NCBI RefSeq assembly: GCF_029542625.1
Contig: NZ_CP120733.1
Coordinates: forward strand, 1,736,001 to 1,800,000
DNA: 64,000 nt
Source: Tepidibacter hydrothermalis
GTDB taxonomy: Bacteria; Bacillota; Clostridia; Peptostreptococcales; Peptostreptococcaceae
Reading direction: 5' to 3'
In this document: piece by piece, positions 48,570 through 57,094 of the stretch
Position numbering within the stretch: position 1 is the first letter of the stretch
How the letters are laid out: the number at the start of each line of letters is the position of its first letter
Made by a program: the position numbers and the translations under genes
Notes under the pieces: generated by a model
The model's input: the letters and a program-made list of their open reading frames with translations, nothing else
What the model was told of the DNA's origin: nothing
Databases searched by the model: none

Positions 48570-49463
48570 ATGTTAATAGGAATAGATCACGGTTATACTT
48601 ATACAAAAAGTTCAAAAGGGATTATTTTCCCTTCGAGAGTTAGAACAGGGGAAGACTTAGATATTAATGAAACTATAACTGTAGAAATTAATGGAGTTTC
48701 TTATGTAGTGGGAGAGCAAGAAAGCAATTACTCTATAGACACAAACAAAGTGAATGATGAAAAGACTAAGATATGTATCTTAACATCTATAGCTTTATCA
48801 TCAAAACAAAAATTTGGAGAAGTAGACATTATAACTGGTCTTCCTCCAGGACACTATAAAAATCAGAAAAAATCATTAAAACAAATGCTCTTAGATGAAA
48901 GTATTTTTAAAATGAAAGTGAATGGGGAAAATAAAATTATTAAGATTAATAAAGCGGATGTTTTCTTACAAGGTGCAGGACCTATTTTTATGAGCCCCAA
49001 TAAATATAAGAACTCAAAGGTTTTAGTAATAGACATAGGAGGACTTACGGTAGATGTGTGTTATTTTGAAAAAATGAAGCTAATTAAATATCGTACTTAT
49101 GAGAAAGGAATGCTGAAATTATATAGCAAGATGGTATCAGATGTTAATTCTAAGTTTGATTTAAACCATTCGGTGTTAGATGGAGAAAGGATATTAAAAG
49201 AAGGAGTTAAGATTTATGGCCAGCAGCAAAATGCAGACTTTTTAAATGAAGTGACAAGTGCTCATATAGACAGTTTTATTACAGATATAAAGCTTGATTT
49301 TCCTATTAAGACTATGGATCATGTACTTCTTATTGGTGGAGGAGGAAAGGGTTTATACCAAAATATAAAAGATTACATTCCGAATATAGAACTCTTGCCA
49401 GATAGTCAATATATTAATGCTCTAGCTTATGAACAAATAGGTAAGGTGAGATTCAATGCCTAA
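48570..49463 (+). CDS. parM: ParM/Alp-like actin-family segregation ATPase
   Basis: 297 residues. Phosphate 1 is IGIDHGYTYTKSS at the N terminus, phosphate 2 is VLVIDIGGLTVDV (about 150-162), and the adenosine motif is VLLIGGGGKGL (about 255-265), in the order of ParM/StbA-type actins. It should polymerise with ATP to move DNA apart. GGGGG lies upstream, preceded by iteron-like repeats; a ParR-like gene overlaps its 3' end by 8 nt. Finding it on an integrated phage suggests a plasmid-like or multi-copy extrachromosomal state in part of the life cycle. Confidence 0.88.
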   Translation: MLIGIDHGYTYTKSSKGIIFPSRVRTGEDLDINETITVEINGVSYVVGEQESNYSIDTNKVNDEKTKICILTSIALSSKQKFGEVDIITGLPPGHYKNQKKSLKQMLLDESIFKMKVNGENKIIKINKADVFLQGAGPIFMSPNKYKNSKVLVIDIGGLTVDVCYFEKMKLIKYRTYEKGMLKLYSKMVSDVNSKFDLNHSVLDGERILKEGVKIYGQQQNADFLNEVTSAHIDSFITDIKLDFPIKTMDHVLLIGGGGKGLYQNIKDYIPNIELLPDSQYINALAYEQIGKVRFNA

Positions 49464-49725
49464 AAGAAAAATAATTCCAGTAAGCATTGCAAGCGAAAAA
49501 ATATTAAAGCACTTAGAAACTAAAGAAAATGTATCTAAATATATCCGAGATTTAATAAAAAACGATATAGAAAAGAAGAATGAATTAGATCCAAACCTTA
49601 AAGAAGTCATAGAAGAATATATAAGAAATAACTTTAAAAATCTAAAAATTGAAAATGACGAACTGGATAATGGAGATTTAGAAATATTTAAAGGATCGAT
49701 AGAAGAAATTTTTGATATTGAGTAA
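49456..49725 (+). CDS. parR: ParR-like DNA-binding adaptor
   Basis: 89 residues. The N-terminal PKRKIIPVSIASEKILKHLE looks like a ribbon-helix-helix start, followed by helices and an acidic tail ending in EEIFDIE. ParR-type adaptors bind parC repeats and cap ParM filaments through an acidic or hydrophobic C terminus. The call rests on coupling to parM (8-nt overlap), size and fold type rather than direct motif identity. Confidence 0.65.
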   Translation: MPKRKIIPVSIASEKILKHLETKENVSKYIRDLIKNDIEKKNELDPNLKEVIEEYIRNNFKNLKIENDELDNGDLEIFKGSIEEIFDIE

Positions 49726-49745
49726 TTGCAAAGGTTTCACGCAAA

Positions 49746-49772
49746 ATGAAAAACCCTTTTCGAAAAGGGTTT
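49746..49772 (-). terminator. Leftward terminator of the 49.9-kb small-peptide transcript
   Basis: AAACCCTTTTC / GAAAAGGGTTT hairpin (49751-49772). The T-run lies on the minus-strand 3' side, so it stops leftward transcription from the small hydrophobic peptide gene. Confidence 0.75.
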
Positions 49773-49864
49773 AGTAAGTCTAAGAAGCTATTAGCAACGC
49801 TTTGCTATAGCATATGTGAGGAGCATCGAAAAAATGCTAGTACAATTAAAATTTGTATAAAAAT

Positions 49865-49936
49865 TTACGTTATTAACTTTGCTATTATTCCAGACACACT
49901 TATTAAAAATAATCCTATACCTACATCAACTAACAT
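49865..49936 (-). CDS. Short hydrophobic peptide, type I toxin-like candidate
   Basis: From the ATG at 49936 (AAAGGAAG 7 nt upstream on the minus strand): 23 residues, MLVDVGIGLFLISVSGIIAK plus a short tail, a single membrane helix. In-frame upstream ATGs at 49954 and 49966 would give 29 or 33 residues but lack a good RBS. A leftward terminator follows at 49746-49772, making a discrete transcript of about 250 nt. It stands antiparallel to the surrounding rightward genes. The sequence DVGI is shared with the rightward peptide at 50002. Confidence 0.5.
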   Translation of the reverse strand: MLVDVGIGLFLISVSGIIAKLIT

Positions 49937-50001
49937 GACAGCACTTCCTTTCATTTAATTTTCATAGTATTAGGATTAACTAAAAAGGAGAGTGTTATAC
50001 T

Positions 50002-50109
50002 TTGCAAGATTTTTTAGTGATACTAGATGTTGGAATTTTTACCCTCGGAGTTTGTTATATTGTAAGAGGAATATATAAATTTATCTTCAAAGGTAGGTTT
50101 TTTAAATGA
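50002..50109 (+). CDS. 35-residue single-helix membrane peptide
   Basis: TTG start with AAAAAGGAGAG about 8 nt upstream. MQDFLVILDVGIFTLGVCYI then a basic tail (FKGRFFK): one membrane helix, positive-inside C terminus. Its stop overlaps the ATG of the next membrane gene (ATGA at 50106), so they are coupled. No family recognised. Confidence 0.55.
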   Translation: MQDFLVILDVGIFTLGVCYIVRGIYKFIFKGRFFK

Positions 50110-50384
50110 TTAAAGGTTGGATAGGAAAGGGAATCACTTGGATAGGTGGTAAATTTCTAAAGTTAGGTGTTTTCATAGCTTCACCTGTAACTAATCAAGT
50201 ATCTAATAATTTTAAAATCACAATAAATGAGTTGAATCAAATGAGTTGGGATGGATTGGTTACTTGTATTGCTATAGGTGGAATCTTATATCTTATAGGT
50301 AGTTCTAAAGGTGGTAAAAGAGCATGTAAGCTTGGAGGCTACTTATATATAATTATAAAACTTACAAATATCGTTTTAAATTAA
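50106..50384 (+). CDS. Small two-helix membrane protein, paralogue 1
   Basis: 92 residues with two hydrophobic segments (SWDGLVTCIAIGGILYLIGS and GGYLYIIIKLTNIVL) separated by a Lys/Gly-rich loop. The C-terminal half aligns with the next gene: INELNQMSWDGLVTCIA against VNEIAEISWESLIAFLC, then GGILYLIG against SGILFLTG, then a terminal IIxLxNxxL. The two-helix, ~90-residue form resembles VirB2/TrbC-type pilin subunits. The ATPase at 50658 strengthens a T4SS-like reading, but no signal peptide is visible. Confidence 0.65.
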   Translation: MIKGWIGKGITWIGGKFLKLGVFIASPVTNQVSNNFKITINELNQMSWDGLVTCIAIGGILYLIGSSKGGKRACKLGGYLYIIIKLTNIVLN

Positions 50385-50402
50385 TAGAAGGGGGAATTTT
50401 AA

Positions 50403-50645
50403 ATGAAGATAGTTAAAATTGCTATGGATACTGGATTGACTGGAATAAGTGAAAAAATAATGCCAATTTTACGAGACATAGTAAATGAAATAGCTGAAAT
50501 AAGTTGGGAAAGCTTAATAGCTTTTTTATGTATATCAGGAATCTTATTTTTAACTGGTAATGAATTTGGAGCTAAGAAAGTTGCTAAAGATGCTGTGTAT
50601 GGATGGATTATTATTCAACTTGCAAATATGCTAGCAGGACATTAA
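50403..50645 (+). CDS. Small two-helix membrane protein, paralogue 2
   Basis: 80 residues, a tandem diverged duplicate of the preceding protein, sharing the SW(D/E)xL helix, the GIL(Y/F)L(I/T)G turn and a C-terminal helix ending in LANMLAGH. GGGGG precedes the ATG. It is followed 12 nt later by the large ATPase gene. Confidence 0.65.
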   Translation: MKIVKIAMDTGLTGISEKIMPILRDIVNEIAEISWESLIAFLCISGILFLTGNEFGAKKVAKDAVYGWIIIQLANMLAGH

Positions 50646-50657
50646 GAAGGTGATTAT

Positions 50658-52853
50658 ATGAAAGTACAGATTATTCCAGATATAAAAATAGATAACACTA
50701 GAGTAGTTGGATTTATAGAAAATACTCATTTTTATAGAAACTTAATAAATAGATTTAGTGTAAATAAAGAATACGTTGTAATGGATGAGCAATATATAAC
50801 TTCATATGAGATTCTAATAACCAAGGAGAATATTTCTTTTTTTCTTGATTATGATGATAGAATCGCCGCAAATATTGAAACAGAATTGAATATATGTTGG
50901 AAAAATGCTACATTCAAACCTATACAAAAGCCTACCCTTGTTTTAGGAGAAACTAAAGAACTTGAACTAACTGAACATTATTTCCTTTCATTGAAGACAG
51001 ATCTAAGAGGAGAATTCCCTTTATCTAATATCCTAGAAAGCCAAAATATACTAAAAGATAATGAACAAATACTAATAAGACTAGAATTCAAGCCTATTAG
51101 TCCTACATGGCATAGAGAAATAGAAGAGCATATTAAAAACTTCAAAAAAGGAAAAGTAGCTTCTAAAAACGTTTTTTCAATATATGATATAGGAGTAAAA
51201 GTAGCCGAAATTGCTGTAGATACAGTTTATAGTGCTATAGACTTTGCTAGTAGTTTAATAGTGGATGAGAAAGCCGAAAGAGAAACTATTGCTAATAATA
51301 AATATGCAAAACTTCTTAGAAATGGACTTAGTAGTAGCACTCAAGAGAAAAGTAAATATAATGCTTATAATGCAAGCTTCATTATTACAATTAACTCATG
51401 TAGATCAGATCTTTTATTCAGAAATATGGAGAGATCCTTTAATTCTATGGAAGGAGATAATTCTTTTAAGCTAGTAAATCAATCTAACTACAGAAACATA
51501 CTTTGCAGTAAAGAAATAGCTCAGATAATGCAAATGCCTACTAAAGCATATCAAGATGTTTATAGAATAAACAATATTGATAATAGAGAAATAGACATAC
51601 CAAACGAACTTCAAAATGGTAGGGTCTCGCTAGGAACAGCAACTAAAAATGGTAGGGTTATTCATGCAAGATGGCCAACTAATAAAAACATTAAAGCACT
51701 TCCTAAAATACTTGTAGGTCCTCAAAATGCAGGTAAAACTACTAAAACAGTACGATATGCAGTAGAAAATCACAAAGCAGGAGACTCTGTTATCGTAATA
51801 GATTATATACAAAATAATGAACTTGCATCTGAAATTGAAAAACATATACCTGAAAATGAAAGGATTACAATAGATATGAGTGATAGAGACAATATATTTG
51901 CCATGGCTTATACTGAAGCTACCAAGATGTTAAATGAACACTCTAATTCATGGGAAAGGCTCGAAGTTGCTAACCTGTTAAGTTCTCAAATTGAATACCT
52001 TATAAATTCAGTTACAGATAAAGCTACTGGAGAACTAACAGCTCCAATGCTTAGATATCTTTATGCAGCTGCTATGGTAGTCTTTATACATCCAGGGAAA
52101 ACTATAAACGATGTATTTCAAGTTCTTAGAAGGTGGCAAATCAGAAATGAGTACATAAGATTAGCAAGATACAGTAATTGTTTTGATGCAGACGATGATA
52201 TATTTTACGATCTAGATGAATTACATCAAAGAGATTCAGAAGGAAAAATAACAGGAACTAAAGAAAATCTCATAATCGGAATTATAAATAGAATCACTAT
52301 GATAAATAAAAATATTTATTTAAAAGCTATGCTTAAAGCTCCTATAGATGAAAATATAGACTTTATTAGATTTATAGAAGAAGGTAAATCGATACTTATC
52401 AAGATACCTCAAAGGAAATTTCCTGATGTTAAGATCAGAGACACACTAGCAACTTATTTTTTATCGAGAATATGGTTGGCTGTTCAATTAAGAAAGCAGA
52501 ATCTCGATGTTAGATTAGCTCATTTGATAATAGATGAAGTACATCAAATACCTACTTGTTCATCTTTTATTAAAGAATATATAAATGAATTTAGAAGACA
52601 TAGATTAGGAACATTCTTTACAGTGCATTATTTAAAACAATTTAGAAGCTTACTAGAGGCAGTAAAGAGTGGAGGAGTATCATATATGTTATTAGCCGGA
52701 GTGGAAAAAGAAAATTTAAAGATGCTAGAACAAGAGATTTTACCATTTACAATCCAAGAAGGATTAAGTTTAAAACCTTATCATTCACTCAATGTTATTA
52801 ACTATGGTAATCAATATAGTAAATTTATATCAAAACTTCCTAAGCCTATATAA
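50658..52853 (+). CDS. VirB4/VirD4/HerA-type P-loop ATPase with large N-terminal domain
   Basis: 731 residues. The N-terminal about 340 residues resemble the N-domain of conjugation ATPases (EILITKENISFFLDYDDRIA, LLFRNMERSFNSMEGDN). The P-loop is VGPQNAGKTTKTVRYAVENH (Walker A about 354-362), with a downstream HLIIDEVHQIPT (Walker B about 622-630) and a TVHYLKQFRSL sensor-like segment. HerA/FtsK-superfamily motors of this type pump DNA or protein through membranes. Its operon with two paralogous small membrane proteins and a single-helix peptide suggests a membrane-bound complex. No relaxase, VirB6 or other T4SS gene is present, so full conjugation is unlikely from this locus alone. Confidence 0.75.
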   Translation: MKVQIIPDIKIDNTRVVGFIENTHFYRNLINRFSVNKEYVVMDEQYITSYEILITKENISFFLDYDDRIAANIETELNICWKNATFKPIQKPTLVLGETKELELTEHYFLSLKTDLRGEFPLSNILESQNILKDNEQILIRLEFKPISPTWHREIEEHIKNFKKGKVASKNVFSIYDIGVKVAEIAVDTVYSAIDFASSLIVDEKAERETIANNKYAKLLRNGLSSSTQEKSKYNAYNASFIITINSCRSDLLFRNMERSFNSMEGDNSFKLVNQSNYRNILCSKEIAQIMQMPTKAYQDVYRINNIDNREIDIPNELQNGRVSLGTATKNGRVIHARWPTNKNIKALPKILVGPQNAGKTTKTVRYAVENHKAGDSVIVIDYIQNNELASEIEKHIPENERITIDMSDRDNIFAMAYTEATKMLNEHSNSWERLEVANLLSSQIEYLINSVTDKATGELTAPMLRYLYAAAMVVFIHPGKTINDVFQVLRRWQIRNEYIRLARYSNCFDADDDIFYDLDELHQRDSEGKITGTKENLIIGIINRITMINKNIYLKAMLKAPIDENIDFIRFIEEGKSILIKIPQRKFPDVKIRDTLATYFLSRIWLAVQLRKQNLDVRLAHLIIDEVHQIPTCSSFIKEYINEFRRHRLGTFFTVHYLKQFRSLLEAVKSGGVSYMLLAGVEKENLKMLEQEILPFTIQEGLSLKPYHSLNVINYGNQYSKFISKLPKPI

Positions 52854-52893
52854 TATATGAAAATAATTTATTATCATTTTATTTTATGTATAC

Positions 52894-52967
52894 TTTTGAT
52901 ATAATAAGTTTTGAATCTAAAAATAGAAAAACAGAAGGAAAATTGATAAAATTTAGGAGGAATTATT
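52894..52967 (+). promoter_or_regulatory. Phage-borne copy of the miaB promoter, leader and RBS
   Basis: CTTTTGATATAATAA with TATAAT at 52900-52905, a 62-nt leader and AGGAGGAATTATT before the TTG at 52968. The -10 box context and the last 14 nt before the start match the host copy at 12910-12981, while the middle of the leader has diverged. It lies on the phage side of attR, so this promoter came with the phage. Confidence 0.8.
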
Positions 52968-54401
52968 TTGGGTAAAAGAAAACAAGTGCATGTTCCTATA
53001 GAAAAGATAAGAGAACAGGATAAATATATAGAAATTATTAGAGAACAAAACGATAGATATTTTGAAATGACTGGAAAGAGAAAATTCTATTTTACTCAAA
53101 CATACGGTTGTCAAATGAATGAGCATGATTCTGAAAAGCTAGATGCTATGTTAAATGAAATGGGATACGATAAGACAGATAAAACTGAAGACGCCGATCT
53201 TATAATATACAATACTTGTGCAGTTAGAGAAAATGCAGAGCTTAAGGTATATGGAAATTTAGGTCATTTAAAGGTTTTAAAAGAAAAAAATCCTAATCTT
53301 GTGATTGCTGTTTGTGGTTGTATGATGCAGCAACCACATGTGGTTGAAGAAATAAAGAAGAAGTTTAAGCACGTAAATTTAGTATTTGGAACACATAATT
53401 TATATAAATTTGCACAACTTTTTTCTGAATCATTAGAAAGTGATCAAATACTTGTAGATGTTTGGGATGTAGATGGAGAAGTTGTTGAAGGATTAAAAAG
53501 CAATAGAAAATATGAATTAAAAGCATTTGTTAATATAGCATATGGATGCAACAATTTCTGTACTTACTGTATAGTACCGTATACTAGAGGTAGAGAAAGA
53601 AGTAGAAATCCAGAAGATATAATAGAAGAAGTTAAGGATCTTGCGCAAAATGGAACTAAAGAAATAACACTGTTAGGTCAAAATGTAAATTCGTATGGAA
53701 ATACATTTGAAACTCCATTTTCTTTTTCAAATCTTTTAAGAGAGCTTAACAAGATAGATGGAATAGAAAGAATAAGGTTTATGACATCTCACCCTAAAGA
53801 TTTATCTGATGATTTAATATATGCTATGAAAGAGTGTGATAAGGTATGTGAGTATTTACATTTACCTATACAGTCTGGTAGTACTAAAGTTTTAAAAGAA
53901 ATGAATAGAAAATATACTAAAGAAGATTATTTGGCTTTGGTAAAAAAAATAAAAGCAGAGATACCAGGAGTTACTTTATCTACAGATATAATGATTGGTT
54001 TTCCTGGGGAAACAGAAGAGGATTTCTTAGATACACTTGATATAGTTAAAAAAGTAGAATATGATTCTGCATTTACATTTATATATTCTATTAGAAGAGG
54101 AACTCCAGCGGCATCTATGGAAAATCAAATCCCTAATGATGTAAAGCATGAACGTTTTGATAGATTATTGGAAGAAGTTAATAATATAGCTAAAAAGAAA
54201 AATATGAAGTATAAGGATGAGGTTGTAGAAGTTTTAGTTGAAGGAAAGAGTAAGAATGACAGTTCAAAACTTTCTGGTAGAACTAGACACAATAAGCTTG
54301 TTAACTTTGAAGGTCCTGATGAACTTATAGGACAATTGGTTAATTTAAAAATAGCTGAAGTTAGAAGATTTTCATTAAATGGAATACTTATCAAAGAATA
54401 G
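52968..54401 (+). CDS. miaB: tRNA-2-methylthio-N6-dimethylallyladenosine synthase MiaB (phage 5' end, host 3' end)
   Basis: 477 residues. The N-terminal UPF0004 domain has [13 protein letters not shown] and later Cys ligands ([10 protein letters not shown] and CGCMMQ). The radical-SAM domain has GCNNFCTYC (CxxxCxxC form). The C-terminal TRAM region begins near [15 protein letters not shown]. It adds the 2-methylthio group to i6A37 of tRNAs, after MiaA, whose gene lies downstream. The TTG start has AGGAGG 7 nt upstream. The first about 48 codons, promoter and RBS derive from the phage; the rest is chromosomal. Confidence 0.96.
   Translation: MGKRKQVHVPIEKIREQDKYIEIIREQNDRYFEMTGKRKFYFTQTYGCQMNEHDSEKLDAMLNEMGYDKTDKTEDADLIIYNTCAVRENAELKVYGNLGHLKVLKEKNPNLVIAVCGCMMQQPHVVEEIKKKFKHVNLVFGTHNLYKFAQLFSESLESDQILVDVWDVDGEVVEGLKSNRKYELKAFVNIAYGCNNFCTYCIVPYTRGRERSRNPEDIIEEVKDLAQNGTKEITLLGQNVNSYGNTFETPFSFSNLLRELNKIDGIERIRFMTSHPKDLSDDLIYAMKECDKVCEYLHLPIQSGSTKVLKEMNRKYTKEDYLALVKKIKAEIPGVTLSTDIMIGFPGETEEDFLDTLDIVKKVEYDSAFTFIYSIRRGTPAASMENQIPNDVKHERFDRLLEEVNNIAKKKNMKYKDEVVEVLVEGKSKNDSSKLSGRTRHNKLVNFEGPDELIGQLVNLKIAEVRRFSLNGILIKE
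53085..53125. other. attR: prophage right attachment site inside miaB
   Basis: The phage half with TTTACTCAAAC (53091-53101) joins the host half at GGTTGTC (53106-53112). The reading frame through the junction is open and encodes [10 protein letters not shown], the conserved MiaB motif whose Cys helps bind the auxiliary [4Fe-4S] cluster. TTTACTCAAAC is the inverted repeat of GTTTGAGTAAA in attL, 16 nt apart in the reconstructed attP, symmetric about the core. Confidence 0.85.
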
Positions 54402-54448
54402 CACTCAAATTATGAGTGCTTTTCTTCTAATGATTGGAGGGAGAATAT

Positions 54449-57094
54449 TTGAATAAATTAACACCTATGATGAAACAATATTTTCAAATAAAAGAAAATT
54501 ATAAAGATAGTATACTTTTCTTTAGACTTGGAGATTTTTATGAAATGTTTTTTGAGGATGCAATAGTTGCATCTAGAGTACTAGAAATAGCTTTGACTGG
54601 GAAAAATTGTGGTCTTGAAGAAAGAGCTCCTATGTGTGGAGTGCCTTTTCATTCATCTAGTTCTTATATATCAAAATTAATTGAAAATGGATATAAAGTA
54701 GCTATATGTGAACAAGTAGAAGATCCATCTGTTTCTAAAGGGTTAGTAAAAAGAGATGTTGTAAGGGTTGTAAGTCCTGGAACTGTAATGGAAGAAAATT
54801 TACTAGATAATAAAAAGAATAACTATTTATTGTCTGTATATAAGGAAGATAATACAATAGGTATATCTTATGTTGATATAACCACTGGCGATTTTTATGC
54901 AACTAGAATAGAGGAATCTAATTTGATTGAAGAAATTGCTAAAGTTCAACCTAAAGAAGTAATATATTTTAACGTAGAAAGTGAGCAGTTACAAACAATA
55001 TGCACGCTTAACAATTCTTATTTAAATAATGACTCATCTATGTATTACAATGATGATGATAATATTTTAGAAAAGTATTTTTCTAAAGACTATATAAATA
55101 CACTTAATTTAAATGAGAATATTCATATGAAATTCAGTTTGATTGGTCTTTTGAATTATATTTTTTCAACACAAAAACAAATATCTTCTAATATAAGTAC
55201 TATTTCAATTTATAATTCTAATGATTTTATGTCTATTGATATGTTCACACGACTAAATTTAGAACTTACACGAACACTAAGAAGCAAACAAAAAAAAGGA
55301 TCTTTACTTCATGTATTAGATAGAACTAATACTGCTATGGGAGGGAGGCTTTTAAGAAAATGGATTGAGCAACCTCTTATTAATAAGGAAAAAATACAAG
55401 AAAGACTTGATTTAATAGAAGAGATAAAAGATGATTTTTCTTTGAGAGAAGACCTTAATGAGGAATTGAAAAACATATATGATATAGAAAGATTGTGTGG
55501 GAAACTAGCTTTTGAAAAAATAAATCCTAAAGAACTTATAAATCTTAAAGAATCAATTAAGAAGATACCAGGTATAAAAGAGTTACTACGAGAATCTAAT
55601 ACTAAACATATGAAAAAATTAGTAAATGATATAGATGATTTGATTGATATTTATAAATTGATAGATGAATCTATAATTGAAGAACCATCATTAACTTTAA
55701 AAGATGGTAATATAATAAAATCAAGTTATGATGAAGATATAAATAGACTAAGAGATTTAACTAAAAATGGAGCAGCTGTTATAAGTGAAATAGAAGATAA
55801 AGAAAGAAGTAAAACAGGAATAAAATCTTTAAAAATAGGTTTTAATAAAGTGTTTGGATATTATATAGAAATAACTAAAGCTAATTTAAAGCAATTCGAA
55901 ACACCTAATTACTATATAAGAAAACAGACACTAAGCAATGCGGAAAGATTTATAACTGAAGAATTAAAAACAATTGAAGAGCAAATTTTGAATGCAAAAG
56001 AAAAAATAAAAGATCTTGAATATAGTATATTTATACAAGTTAGAAGCAGACTGTATGAAAATATAAATAGAATTCAACAAGTTGCTAAAACAATAGCATT
56101 TATAGATGTTATAAATTCATTAGGTAAGGTTGCTTATCAAAATAATTACTGTAAGCCTAATATAACTGATAAGGATAAACTTTGTATAGTAAATGGAAGA
56201 CATCCTGTTGTTGAAAACATAATAGGAGAAGAAAACTTTGTTCCAAATGACACTGAGCTTAATACTTCAGATAGTAAAATTGGTATAATTACAGGACCTA
56301 ATATGGCTGGAAAGTCGACATATATGAGGCAGGTATCTTTAATAGCGTTGTTAGCACATATAGGATCTTTTGTACCTGCACAAAGAGCGGATATACCTAT
56401 TGTAGATAGAATATTCACAAGAGTTGGAGCAAGTGATGATTTATCTCAAGGACAGAGTACCTTTATGGTAGAAATGACTGAAGTATCTCATATTTTAAAG
56501 AATGCTACCAAAAATAGTTTGGTGATACTTGACGAAATAGGCAGGGGAACTAGTACATTTGATGGACTTAGTTTAGCTTGGTCTATTGTGGAGTACATCA
56601 ATGAAAAAATAGGATGTAAAACATTATTTGCTACTCACTACCATGAATTAACAGAACTAGAAGAAAAGCTATTTGGGATTAAAAACTATTGTGTTGCTGT
56701 AAAAGAACAAGGTGAAGATATAATCTTCTTAAGAAAGATTATAAAAGGTGGGGCAGATCAAAGTTATGGAATACATGTTGCAAAACTTGCTGAGTTACCT
56801 GAAGCTGTTATAAAAAGAGCAAATGAAATATTAGAGCAACTAGAAGGCTGCGAAGAAAAAAAAGAAGACTTCTCTATGAAAGTTAAAGAAAGTGCTGTAA
56901 CTAATGAAGAATATAGTATTGATAATAAAAAAGATGCTTCAAATGAACAAATTAGTTTTGGAATTTTAGAAAAAGAGACTATATTAAAAGAGATATTATC
57001 TTTAAATATAGTTGGTATGACACCTATTGATGCTATGAATGCTTTATATAATCTTCAAAATAAGGCTAAATTAATCGGAGATGATGTAAATTGA
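54449..57094 (+). CDS. mutS: DNA mismatch recognition protein MutS
   Basis: 881 residues from the TTG at 54449 (GGAGGG 7 nt upstream). N-terminal mismatch-binding FFRLGDFYEMFFEDA contains the Phe-x-Glu motif; Walker A is GPNMAGKSTYMRQ (about 617), Walker B is LVILDEIGRGTSTFDG and a conserved FATHYHELTELEE follows. It binds mispairs and recruits MutL, encoded directly downstream with an overlap of 4 nt. Confidence 0.97.
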   Translation: MNKLTPMMKQYFQIKENYKDSILFFRLGDFYEMFFEDAIVASRVLEIALTGKNCGLEERAPMCGVPFHSSSSYISKLIENGYKVAICEQVEDPSVSKGLVKRDVVRVVSPGTVMEENLLDNKKNNYLLSVYKEDNTIGISYVDITTGDFYATRIEESNLIEEIAKVQPKEVIYFNVESEQLQTICTLNNSYLNNDSSMYYNDDDNILEKYFSKDYINTLNLNENIHMKFSLIGLLNYIFSTQKQISSNISTISIYNSNDFMSIDMFTRLNLELTRTLRSKQKKGSLLHVLDRTNTAMGGRLLRKWIEQPLINKEKIQERLDLIEEIKDDFSLREDLNEELKNIYDIERLCGKLAFEKINPKELINLKESIKKIPGIKELLRESNTKHMKKLVNDIDDLIDIYKLIDESIIEEPSLTLKDGNIIKSSYDEDINRLRDLTKNGAAVISEIEDKERSKTGIKSLKIGFNKVFGYYIEITKANLKQFETPNYYIRKQTLSNAERFITEELKTIEEQILNAKEKIKDLEYSIFIQVRSRLYENINRIQQVAKTIAFIDVINSLGKVAYQNNYCKPNITDKDKLCIVNGRHPVVENIIGEENFVPNDTELNTSDSKIGIITGPNMAGKSTYMRQVSLIALLAHIGSFVPAQRADIPIVDRIFTRVGASDDLSQGQSTFMVEMTEVSHILKNATKNSLVILDEIGRGTSTFDGLSLAWSIVEYINEKIGCKTLFATHYHELTELEEKLFGIKNYCVAVKEQGEDIIFLRKIIKGGADQSYGIHVAKLAELPEAVIKRANEILEQLEGCEEKKEDFSMKVKESAVTNEEYSIDNKKDASNEQISFGILEKETILKEILSLNIVGMTPIDAMNALYNLQNKAKLIGDDVN

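Larger units (their letters stand above)
13121..53110. mobile_element. Integrated prophage, serine-integrase type, about 40 kb
   Basis: Bounded by attL in the miaB stub and attR inside the rebuilt miaB. It contains, in order: integrase and two lysogeny switches, replication/recombination genes, terminase-portal-capsid-tail genes, lysis genes and a plasmid-like right arm. Almost all genes after the integrase run rightwards. The head and tail block is complete except that an IS3-family element interrupts the distal tail gene. Portal, SPP1-gp7-like, scaffold, capsid, tape measure and Gp37-like genes indicate a tailed siphovirus. Inducibility cannot be judged from sequence. Confidence 0.93.

Noticed and set aside
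49746-49958. Plus-strand 70-codon open frame after parR
   Set aside because: It starts in the AAACCC/GGGTTT hairpin with no RBS, and its codons are the complement of the better supported minus-strand peptide transcript.
50658-52853. Complete conjugation system
   Set aside because: Apart from the ATPase and small membrane proteins there is no relaxase, VirB6, VirB8 or mating-pair gene in the phage. Only a partial or different membrane complex can be argued.
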